This document shows, in pieces, positions 1 through 5,703 of a DNA stretch of 5,703 nucleotides. Source of the DNA: Alphaproteobacteria bacterium (GTDB lineage: Bacteria > Pseudomonadota > Alphaproteobacteria > UBA9219); assembly GCA_028716765.1 (NCBI GenBank), contig JAQUPC010000124.1, positions 1 through 5,703 of the forward strand, written 5' to 3'. Position 1 is the first letter of the stretch. Each line of letters opens with the position of its first letter. The notes beneath the pieces were generated by a model, which did no database searches, was not told the origin of the DNA, and saw only the letters and a list, made by a program, of their open reading frames with translations. A program made the translations under genes and the position numbers.

Positions 1-2284
1 CCTCGGCCAAATCCAGCCGGACCGGACCGAACGGCGATTGCCATGTCATGCCGATGCCAACGCTGGCACGGAGGTTTTCCTCGTTCTTGAAGACGTCGCC
101 CGGCAGCGGCGTCTCGTCGCTTTTGCCTAGCGTGCCCGCATCGGCAAAAATATGCCCCTTAAAGCCAAGGTCTTCCGGCAACGGCGTAGGAGTCGTAAGC
201 TCGACCGTGCCACGCGAGAACCTGTTGCCGCCCAAGGCGTCATTAGCGCCGCCCGTCAGGTCGCGCGGTCCGATGCCACCGTACTCAAAGCCGCGCAACG
301 TGTCGCCGCCGATGAAGAACCGGTCACTGATCTTCACGTCCTGGCCCAAGCCCCAGATATAACCGCCCTCGGCCGTGAGGCCCAGAATGTACTTCTCGGC
401 CAACGGGAAATACTGCGATCCGCCGAGACGCACGCGGAAGAAATCGTGGTTCCCGCCGAGTCCGGCAAAGTCCGTGTTCAAATGCGTCACGAATCCCTTG
501 GTCGGCTCCAGCTTGCTGTCGCGCGCGTCATAGGCCAGTTCGTGCCCGGCCATCGAGAGAATGCTGGAACCTTCCTGATCGCGAATGAACCGCGAGGCCG
601 TGCTCGGAACGTCGCTGATATCGTCCTTGCGCAACGTGTAGCTGACGAGCTGGCGCAGCTCTTCCGACAACGGATAACCAAGGCGCACGGCAAAGCCGGT
701 GTTGGTGACGTTGTAAGAACTCTGGTTCTGGTTGTCGCGCATCGTGTGGAAAATATCCGCGCCCGCGCTCAGGTTTCGATCGAGGAAATACGGCTCGGTA
801 AAACTGAGGTCGAACTGGCGGCTTACGCCGGAAACCGTCGCCCCCAAACGGACATCCTGGCCGCGGCCGAGGAAGTTGCGTTCGCGAATACTGAGGTCGC
901 CCAATGGACCGTCGGTCGACGAAAATCCCGCGCCCAGCGCAATCTCGCCCGTTGATTTCTCCTTCACCTCGACCTTCAGGTTCGAGCGGTCGGGTTGCGC
1001 GCCCGTTTCCGGCGCAATCTTGACGTCTTCGAAGAAGCCCAGATCCTTGATGCGCTGCTCCGAGCGGTGAATTTTGCTGGTGCTGAACGGATCGCCCTCG
1101 GCGATCTGCATCTCGCGGCGGATGACCTTGTCCAGCGTCCGGCTGTTGCCGGTCACGTCGATACGGCTGATGTAGACGCGTTGGCCTTGCTTGATGTGAT
1201 AGGTAAGATCGACGGTCAGCGAATCCTTATGACGGTCGATGTCGGGCGTGATGTCCACAAAGGCGTACTGCATGTCGCCCAGAGCTTCCGTAAGCTTGGC
1301 AATGCTCTTTTCCGTCGCGTCGGCGTTGTACCAGTCGCCTTCTTTGGTGGTCAGCAAATCGCGCAGCGTTTCGCCGTCCAGTCCCTTGATATCGCTTTTG
1401 ATCGCTATCTTGCCGAATTTGTAGCGCGGGCCCTCTTCCACCGTGAACGTCAGGAAAAAGGCGTCGCGGTCCGGGGTCAGTTCGGCGACCGCCGAAACGA
1501 CGCGGAAATCGATGTACCCTTCGTTGAGATAAAACCGGCGCAACAGTTCGCGATCATAATTCGTGCGGTCGGGATCGTAGAAATCGGATGTCGAAAAGAA
1601 CCGCCACCACGCGCTTTCCCGCGTATTGATGATGCTGCGCAGATCGTCTTCGTCATAGTGTTCGTTGCCGATGAACTTGATGCGGCGAACGCCCGTGTGC
1701 TTGCCCTCGGTGATCTCGAAAATCACGTCGACGCGGTTTTGCTCAAGCTGCACCAGCTTGGGCTCGACCACCGCGCCAAAGCGGCCCGAGCGGCGGTAAA
1801 GATCGAGAATTCTCTGAACGTCTTTTTGAACGCGCGGCAACGTGTAAACGAGGCGCGGTTTAAGCTGGACCTCCTTCTCAAGATCCTCTTTCGAGATAGC
1901 GTCGTTGCCTTCGAACGTCACCCTGTTGATGATGGGGTTTTCGGTAACTTTCACCACCAAAGTCGAGTCTTCCATCTGAAGGCTGACGTCGGCGAAAAGA
2001 CCCGTGGCGTACAACGCTTTCAGGGAAGCGTTGATCTTGTCCGGCGTCGCCTGATCGCCTTTCGCCAGAGACAGGTAGGACAAAACCGTTTCAGGCTCCA
2101 GCCGTTGCGTTCCTTCAATCCGGATGTCCTGAATCGCCGGACCGCTTTCGCCTGCGTCGGCGGCGGCCATCCGGACAACCGGAAAATCCTGCGCCGTTTG
2201 CGCGAACGCAGGAACGATGGCGACGGCAAGCAGTATCGCGGCAAGAACAACGGGATGGCTGTGACGGAAGCGGCGGCGGAACAT
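1..2284 (-). CDS. bamA: Outer membrane protein assembly factor BamA (Omp85 family), 3' end cut by window
   Basis: Essential core of the BAM complex, which folds and inserts beta-barrel proteins into the outer membrane. The window holds the first 761 codons in one uninterrupted frame; the translation stops at RLDLAE, near the usual last barrel strand, so about 25-30 residues are missing. Residues 1-28 form a signal peptide (arginine-rich start, hydrophobic core 12-24, cleavage likely after AFA28). Five POTRA domains follow at about 51-118, 119-197, 198-288, 289-368 and 369-443, each opening with a beta-strand of the type IxxIxIEGN (for example RIKFIGN 201-207, RIDVTGN 374-380). The barrel fills about 447 onward. 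The Omp85 L6 motif is LRGF at 663-666, with R664 as the conserved arginine, close to its position in E. coli BamA. The ATG at 2284 is secure: an in-frame TAA lies three codons upstream (2291-2293), and a weak GGGG lies 10 bases before the start. Very sure of the family. Confidence 0.97.
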   Translation of the reverse strand, partial: MFRRRFRHSHPVVLAAILLAVAIVPAFAQTAQDFPVVRMAAADAGESGPAIQDIRIEGTQRLEPETVLSYLSLAKGDQATPDKINASLKALYATGLFADVSLQMEDSTLVVKVTENPIINRVTFEGNDAISKEDLEKEVQLKPRLVYTLPRVQKDVQRILDLYRRSGRFGAVVEPKLVQLEQNRVDVIFEITEGKHTGVRRIKFIGNEHYDEDDLRSIINTRESAWWRFFSTSDFYDPDRTNYDRELLRRFYLNEGYIDFRVVSAVAELTPDRDAFFLTFTVEEGPRYKFGKIAIKSDIKGLDGETLRDLLTTKEGDWYNADATEKSIAKLTEALGDMQYAFVDITPDIDRHKDSLTVDLTYHIKQGQRVYISRIDVTGNSRTLDKVIRREMQIAEGDPFSTSKIHRSEQRIKDLGFFEDVKIAPETGAQPDRSNLKVEVKEKSTGEIALGAGFSSTDGPLGDLSIRERNFLGRGQDVRLGATVSGVSRQFDLSFTEPYFLDRNLSAGADIFHTMRDNQNQSSYNVTNTGFAVRLGYPLSEELRQLVSYTLRKDDISDVPSTASRFIRDQEGSSILSMAGHELAYDARDSKLEPTKGFVTHLNTDFAGLGGNHDFFRVRLGGSQYFPLAEKYILGLTAEGGYIWGLGQDVKISDRFFIGGDTLRGFEYGGIGPRDLTGGANDALGGNRFSRGTVELTTPTPLPEDLGFKGHIFADAGTLGKSDETPLPGDVFKNEENLRASVGIGMTWQSPFGPVRLDLAE

Positions 2285-2459
2285 CGGAAATTAACCCCGG
2301 TTACAGCGCCCGAGCGAGCGCCCCTCCGTATCGACCACAGTCGGGAAGAAAATGCAACTAAAACAATGCCATTGGAATGTAACAGGCATCTGACGCCGAA
2401 ACCCTAAATGCTAAATAAGCGCCTCAAAAATTCGTTATATGTCTTTGATTTTTGTGAGT

Positions 2460-2489
2460 ATTTTATTGTCGGTGGGCACGGCGCAACAA
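2460..2489 (-). promoter_or_regulatory. Candidate sigma70-type promoter for bamA
   Basis: On the minus strand, TTGTTG (2484-2489) and TAAAAT (2460-2465) are separated by 18 bases. They match the -35 consensus at 3 of 6 positions and the -10 consensus at 5 of 6. Transcription would start near 2453 and leave a leader of about 170 bases before bamA. A second -10-like hexamer, TATAAC, lies at 2434-2439 but has no good -35 element. AT-rich DNA yields such matches by chance, so this is only a suggestion, supported by the long gap before bamA. Confidence 0.25.
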
Positions 2490-2506
2490 AACACGTAGCG
2501 CCGTGC
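2476..2506. repeat. Perfect 9-bp inverted repeat (hairpin) between rseP and bamA
   Basis: The arms gcacggcgc (2476-2484) and gcgccgtgc (2498-2506) are exact complements, eight G-C pairs and one A-T, around a 13-base A-rich loop. In RNA this would be a stable stem-loop about 40 bases after the rseP stop codon. Neither strand shows a T-run after it, so it does not meet the usual definition of an intrinsic terminator. It could instead stabilise the rseP mRNA 3' end, pause polymerase, or bind a protein. Its left arm touches the -35 hexamer of the candidate bamA promoter. Confidence 0.7.
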
Positions 2507-2547
2507 GTCACAAGCAATAAAAATTGAGCGTACGAACACTTGCCTCG

Positions 2548-3672
2548 TCAGGAAAACAATCCGCGCAAGAAAGAAATAACGCGCAAATGCACCAAATCGT
2601 TCCATGTCGCGAACAGCATGAGGGATACGACAAGGAATAGGCCCGCTCTGGCGCCGTATTCCTGTACCCGTTCGCTCAGCGGACGTCCGCGCATGCCTTC
2701 GGCCAGGTAAAACACCAAATGCCCGCCATCCAGCAAGGGGATCGGGAACAGGTTGATAAGGCCGAGATTGATGGAAATGACGGCCAAAAACCAGACAAAG
2801 GCGCCCAAGCCGTCCTTGGCGACCTTACCGGACATTTCGGCAATACGGATAGGCCCGCCAAGTTCGTCGGTGCCGCGCACCCCGATAATCATTTGTCCGA
2901 CCCCCTTCAGGGTGCTGACGCTGAGAGTCCAGGACTCGTTCACCGCTTCCTGCAACGCTTTAAGCGGCGTAAGTTTGCGATAATCTTGTTGGCTTGAGGT
3001 AATGCCAATCCGCCCCGTGACATGCTCGCCGCCCAAACGATCGGTCGTACGTACGACTTCAGGGGTCATGAGAAGGTCTTTCGCGACGCCATCCCGCTCG
3101 AAAACGACATTGGCCGGAGTCCCCATGTTAAGCGCGATTTCGCGTTTAATGTCCTCAAAGCTGTTCATGGGCTTGCCGTCAATGGACACGATGCGGTCGC
3201 CGGGCTTCAGCCCGGCCTCCAACGCGACGCTCTTTTCCATAACGGTATCGACGACAGGCGGCGTATAGGGCTGTCCGGCGATCAGGAACAGGGCCGTCAG
3301 AACGATAATGGCGAACAAATAATTGCCCACGGGCCCGGCGCCGACGATGGCAAAGCGCCTGGACACCTTTTGGGTGTAAAACGCGACTTTCTTTTCGTCT
3401 TCGGTGAAATCGGCGGCTTTTTCGTCCACGCCGGAACTTGCCGGGTCGCTGTCGCCGAACATTTTCACGTATCCGCCGAGCGGCAGCCACGCGATTTTCC
3501 AGCGCGTGCCGTACCGGTCGTTCCAGCCGCGGATTTCAGGGCCGAAACCGATCGAAAACGTTTCCACCTTAACGCCGCACAGCCGCGCGACGATAAAATG
3601 CCCGAACTCGTGCACGAACACGACGGGCCCGAGAACAACTATGAACGCCAGAAGGCTCAGAAGAAAATCCAT
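2548..3672 (-). CDS. rseP: RIP zinc metalloprotease RseP (site-2 protease, M50 family)
   Basis: Inner-membrane protease that cuts transmembrane segments, classically anti-sigma factors in envelope stress signalling (RseP/YaeL; the Caulobacter homologue is MmpA) and remnant signal peptides. The 374 residues carry all expected marks. The first membrane helix (about 4-25) contains the zinc motif HEFGH at 21-25, with H21 and H25 as ligands and E22 catalytic. GFGP lies at 42-45 and the membrane-associated LPLGGYVKMFG loop at 64-73. A GPVGN segment (113-117) opens the second helix (about 105-132). One PDZ domain spans about 138-205, with AGLKPGDRI at 153-161. The third-ligand motif N307-LF-P310-IPLL-D315-G lies near the C-terminus, followed by a last helix at about 343-360. 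E. coli RseP is about 450 residues with two PDZ domains; the shorter one-PDZ form is usual in Alphaproteobacteria. AAGGA five bases before the ATG supports the start. The true substrate cannot be told from here. Confidence 0.96.
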   Translation of the reverse strand: MDFLLSLLAFIVVLGPVVFVHEFGHFIVARLCGVKVETFSIGFGPEIRGWNDRYGTRWKIAWLPLGGYVKMFGDSDPASSGVDEKAADFTEDEKKVAFYTQKVSRRFAIVGAGPVGNYLFAIIVLTALFLIAGQPYTPPVVDTVMEKSVALEAGLKPGDRIVSIDGKPMNSFEDIKREIALNMGTPANVVFERDGVAKDLLMTPEVVRTTDRLGGEHVTGRIGITSSQQDYRKLTPLKALQEAVNESWTLSVSTLKGVGQMIIGVRGTDELGGPIRIAEMSGKVAKDGLGAFVWFLAVISINLGLINLFPIPLLDGGHLVFYLAEGMRGRPLSERVQEYGARAGLFLVVSLMLFATWNDLVHLRVISFLRGLFS

Positions 3673-3677
3673 TATTA

Positions 3678-3682
3678 TCCTT
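3678..3682 (-). promoter_or_regulatory. Ribosome binding site of rseP
   Basis: AAGGA on the minus strand ends five bases before the rseP ATG. It sits inside the 16-base gap after the stop codon of the B3/B4 gene, which points to translation of rseP from the same transcript. Confidence 0.7.
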
Positions 3683-3688
3683 TCACGC

Positions 3689-4402
3689 TTACGCTATAGC
3701 CGCCGTTTTCCGTAAACAAATTTCCTGCGCCTGACCGCCGCCGGTGAGACCACAGGCATAAGATCGCCCCGAAAATATGCCTTCAAAATCCGAAGCGATT
3801 TGCCGGTATTGCCCGGCGGCATCCTCCGGGTTTTCAGCCAGAAGATCGAACATGAAAAGGATATTTTGCGTTGCTTCGGTTATCTTTGTTTCGTCACAAT
3901 CCTGCAGGTTCCAGTAACGGCATGTTACCTTGTCATCATCGGCATAACCCACTTCTTTGTCTTTGGTCATCTGCGGGCTTTTGGGATTGCCGAGCGGCGA
4001 GAACGGGCGGCCTTTGCCGACGAACGCCAGCCTGAGATTGCCGGATAGTTTGTCCATATCATACGCGCCCATAGGATTGGCGCTGCATAAGGAATAGTGA
4101 TTGTAAAAATCGACGATTTCATTGATCGAATACAGTTTTCCCCGCTCCCGGAAACAGTCGGCCAGCGATTCCAGCGAAGACGTGTATTTTGGCTTGGCCC
4201 CCATTTGGCTGAACACCTGCCGCCATTCCGCGCAAGACTGCGACACTTTGTCTTTGAAGACGCCGGCTTCGATCGATTGCCTCAGTGTAACCGTAGGCTG
4301 CAGCAGAGACTCGCGGTCCGTGAATTCCTTCACCGTGATCAGCCCGGTATAGTGCCGGGGAAACTGGCTCATCACGTTTGGTTCATGTATAAACAATGTC
4401 AT
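3689..4402 (-). CDS. Free-standing B3/B4 (tRNA-editing-like) domain protein
   Basis: A 237-residue protein resembling solo B3/B4-domain proteins (COG3382), related to the domain of the PheRS beta subunit that removes tyrosine mischarged onto tRNA-Phe. Family features visible: SINEIVDFYNHYSL (92-105), the block PMGAYDMDKLSG (110-121), the FSPLG turn (about 134-138) and the stretch from YADDD to ETKIT (153-175) with an R-x-WN core; the family pattern is roughly YADD…C/R-xWN…D-x-TKxTExT. It has no signal peptide, membrane segment or aminoacylation domain, so it should be cytoplasmic. Seven cysteines are present, two of them in a tail (CGLTGGG… at 217 onward). I chose the ATG at 4402 because AGGA lies nine bases upstream (4412-4415). 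An in-frame TTG at 4441, directly after the dxr stop, would add 13 residues but has no clear ribosome binding site; ATG 4372 is another option. The gene is lower in GC than its neighbours. A role in tRNA quality control is inference; the substrate is unknown. Confidence 0.8.
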   Translation of the reverse strand: MTLFIHEPNVMSQFPRHYTGLITVKEFTDRESLLQPTVTLRQSIEAGVFKDKVSQSCAEWRQVFSQMGAKPKYTSSLESLADCFRERGKLYSINEIVDFYNHYSLCSANPMGAYDMDKLSGNLRLAFVGKGRPFSPLGNPKSPQMTKDKEVGYADDDKVTCRYWNLQDCDETKITEATQNILFMFDLLAENPEDAAGQYRQIASDFEGIFSGRSYACGLTGGGQAQEICLRKTAAIA

Positions 4403-4441
4403 TGGCGTCGATCCTGCAATCGGGAACTCTTCTTTGAACAA

Positions 4442-5647
4442 CTATAACCGTATTTTCTTCACCTTTTCCTCAGCATAACGGCGCGCGGCGGCGTCGGCTT
4501 CGCGCAGCACTTCGAGATCCGTCAACGGCGCGACGGGCCCGTGATTCATCGTGGCTTCGTTGACGCGCTCGATGTCGAGGAAACCGATGCGATTGTCGAG
4601 AAACGCCTGCACCGCGATTTCGTTGGCGGCATTGAGCAAGGCAGGGGCCGTCCCGCCAAGCCTCATGGCTTCACGCCCCAAACGCAGCGCCGGAAACTTG
4701 ACCGGATCGGGGTCTTCGAACGTCAGCTGGCCAAGTTTTGCAAGATCGAGCTTTGCGGCAGGCGTCGCCATGCGATCCGGCCACGCCAGCGTGTAGCCGA
4801 TGGGCGTTCGCATGTCCGGCGTTCCCATCTGCGCAAGCACCGATCCGTCGGCGTACTCCACCATGCTGTGAATGACCGATTGCGGGTGCACCAGAACGTC
4901 GATCTTCGCGTCCGGCATTTGAAAAAGAAAAGCGGCCTCGATAACCTCCAGCGCCTTGTTCATCAGCGTCGCGCTGTCGATGGAGATTTTGGCGCCCATG
5001 CTCCAAACGGGATGCTTGACGGCTTGTTCGGCCGTCATCTTCGCCATTTCGTCCCGGCTGAGCGTACGGAACGGCCCCCCGGACGCCGTAACGATAAGCC
5101 GAGTGATGGCGTCGCGCCGGTCAAAGTCGAAAACCTGCCAAATGGCGTTATGCTCGCTGTCTACGGGCAAAAGCTGCGCGCCCGCTTCGGCCACAAGCTT
5201 CATCATCAAGGGGCCCGCGCAAACGAGCGTTTCCTTGTTGGCAAAGGCCACAATAGCGCCGCGCCGCGCCGCTGCCAGCGTTCCGGGCAACCCGGCCGCG
5301 CCGACTATCGCCGCCATGACCCAGTCGCTGTCGGCCTCGGCCGCTTCAACAATGGCGTCCGCGCCCGCCTTCGCCTCTATGCCCGTGCCCGCCAAAGCCG
5401 CCTTAAGTTCCTCGTATTTGCTCTCGTCCGCGATGACGGCCATTTCGGCGCGCAGCTTGCGCGCCTGCGCCGCCAGATCCTCGACGTTTTTCCGCGCGGT
5501 CAGCGCCACCACCTGATACTTGCCCGGATCCCGCTCGATCAGGTCGATCGTCTGGCGGCCCACCGATCCCGTCGAGCCGAGGATCGTCACGCGGCGGCGC
5601 GACGTCTGCGGCTTCGTTTTTTTCGTCTGGATGGAAGCGATGCTCAT
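4442..5647 (-). CDS. dxr: 1-deoxy-D-xylulose 5-phosphate reductoisomerase
   Basis: Cytoplasmic enzyme of the MEP pathway. It rearranges and reduces 1-deoxy-D-xylulose 5-phosphate to 2-C-methyl-D-erythritol 4-phosphate with NADPH and a divalent metal, and is the known target of fosmidomycin. The length of 401 residues is close to E. coli Dxr (398). The N-terminal NADPH fold has GSTGSVG at 24-30 and ANKETL at 136-141. Metal ligands are D163 and E165 in PVDSEHN and E234 in MNKALEVIEA, matching D150, E152 and E231 of the E. coli enzyme. Substrate-binding blocks are SGGPF (189-193), KHPVWSMG (211-218) and HPQSVIHSMVEY (254-265). The C-terminal helical domain contains LNAANEIAV (338-346). All key residues are present. 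AGGA eight bases before the ATG supports the start; residues 1-18 are a basic, low-complexity lead-in before the first strand. In many Alphaproteobacteria cdsA lies directly upstream and rseP directly downstream; here the B3/B4 gene separates dxr from rseP. Confidence 0.98.
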   Translation of the reverse strand: MSIASIQTKKTKPQTSRRRVTILGSTGSVGRQTIDLIERDPGKYQVVALTARKNVEDLAAQARKLRAEMAVIADESKYEELKAALAGTGIEAKAGADAIVEAAEADSDWVMAAIVGAAGLPGTLAAARRGAIVAFANKETLVCAGPLMMKLVAEAGAQLLPVDSEHNAIWQVFDFDRRDAITRLIVTASGGPFRTLSRDEMAKMTAEQAVKHPVWSMGAKISIDSATLMNKALEVIEAAFLFQMPDAKIDVLVHPQSVIHSMVEYADGSVLAQMGTPDMRTPIGYTLAWPDRMATPAAKLDLAKLGQLTFEDPDPVKFPALRLGREAMRLGGTAPALLNAANEIAVQAFLDNRIGFLDIERVNEATMNHGPVAPLTDLEVLREADAAARRYAEEKVKKIRL

Positions 5648-5703
5648 TCTTTGATTCCTGTTCTCAGTCCTTCTTATGTATTTAGCCTTACCACCAGTTC
5701 AAG
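5648..5703 (-). other. Leader of dxr, possibly with the end of an upstream gene
   Basis: These 56 bases reach the window edge. Two minus-strand frames end in early stops: one gives LELVVRLNT then TAA (5674-5676), the other LNWW then TAA (5688-5690). Either could be the tail of an upstream gene, and cdsA would be expected from the usual gene order. The piece is too short to identify. Confidence 0.3.
5656..5659 (-). promoter_or_regulatory. Ribosome binding site of dxr
   Basis: AGGA on the minus strand stands eight bases before the dxr ATG at 5647, a normal spacing. It supports this start over in-frame alternatives further inside the gene, which would remove part of the basic N-terminal lead-in. 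Confidence 0.6.

Larger units (their letters stand above)
2285..2547. other. AT-rich intergenic region between rseP and bamA
   Basis: This 263-base stretch has no convincing gene. It is the only long gap in the window, whereas the genes upstream of it are separated by 16-39 bases. The half nearest rseP (about 2400-2530) is rich in A and T and holds a perfect 9-bp inverted repeat and a possible promoter, both listed separately. An 11-base palindrome, caatg-c-cattg, lies at 2364-2374, and a direct repeat of GGGCGCT (minus strand) lies at about 2310-2330. Neither matches an operator I recognise. No hairpin followed by a T-run is seen on either strand, so there is no clear intrinsic terminator. 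The region probably serves as the bamA leader and promoter. Confidence 0.6.

Noticed and set aside
152..955. A 267-codon open frame on the plus strand
   Set aside because: It is a shadow of the BamA barrel region, including the LRGF motif, with arginine- and alanine-rich translation and no family resemblance.
1..2284. Possible truncated or frameshifted bamA
   Set aside because: The frame is open from the ATG to the window edge, residue positions of the motifs match the family, and the missing end is only due to the window boundary.
995..2407. A 470-codon open frame on the plus strand
   Set aside because: It lies antisense to bamA across its POTRA-coding half and into the leader. The minus strand encodes a clean, complete BamA series of domains there, and the plus-strand translation shows no recognisable domain. 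Long antisense frames are common opposite GC-rich genes.
2476..2506. Calling the hairpin an intrinsic terminator
   Set aside because: Neither strand has a run of T after the stem; the minus strand continues CCCACCGACAA and the plus strand gtcacaagcaa.
2548..3672. RseP with a lost second PDZ domain
   Set aside because: One-PDZ RseP proteins of about 370-380 residues are the usual form in Alphaproteobacteria, so this is not a deletion.
3022..3699. A 225-codon open frame on the plus strand
   Set aside because: It is antisense to the N-terminal part of rseP, where HEFGH and the PDZ domain are plainly encoded on the other strand.
4956..5516. A 186-codon open frame on the plus strand
   Set aside because: It is antisense to the NADPH- and metal-binding part of dxr; the translation is serine- and alanine-rich and has no recognisable domain.

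Overview
The window reads as a piece of an alphaproteobacterial chromosome. It carries part of the conserved isoprenoid / envelope-biogenesis cluster, which in many Alphaproteobacteria runs (…uppS-cdsA-)dxr-rseP-bamA(-skp-lpxD-fabZ-lpxA). All four genes are on the minus strand, so transcription runs from high to low coordinates. The gene order, the short one-PDZ form of RseP and the moderately high GC (hand-counted sample lines of dxr and bamA give roughly 60-65%) all fit Alphaproteobacteria. I cannot place the family or genus from sequence alone.

Layout in order of transcription: 5703-5648 is a short leader holding a ribosome binding site for dxr and possibly the last few codons of an upstream gene. 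5647-4442 is dxr (MEP pathway, DXP reductoisomerase). 4402-3689 is a free-standing B3/B4-domain protein, related to the editing domain of the phenylalanyl-tRNA synthetase beta subunit; it lies between two genes that are normally adjacent. 3672-2548 is rseP, an intramembrane site-2 zinc metalloprotease. 2547-2285 is a 263-base AT-rich gap with a perfect 9-bp inverted repeat and a weak promoter candidate. 2284-1 is bamA, the outer-membrane protein assembly channel, complete at its start and running off the window about 25-30 codons before its expected end.

dxr, the B3/B4 gene and rseP are closely spaced (39 and 16 bases) and probably form one transcript. bamA is set apart by the long gap and may have its own promoter. 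Dxr supplies isoprenoid precursors, including the undecaprenyl carrier used for wall and lipopolysaccharide synthesis. RseP cleaves membrane-embedded regulators and signal peptides. BamA inserts beta-barrels into the outer membrane. The B3/B4 protein has no obvious place in that theme. It is also lower in GC (about 52% by hand count), so it is the accessory element and the main point of interest here. I see no RNA gene, CRISPR array, transposon or attachment site, and no clearly new multi-gene system.
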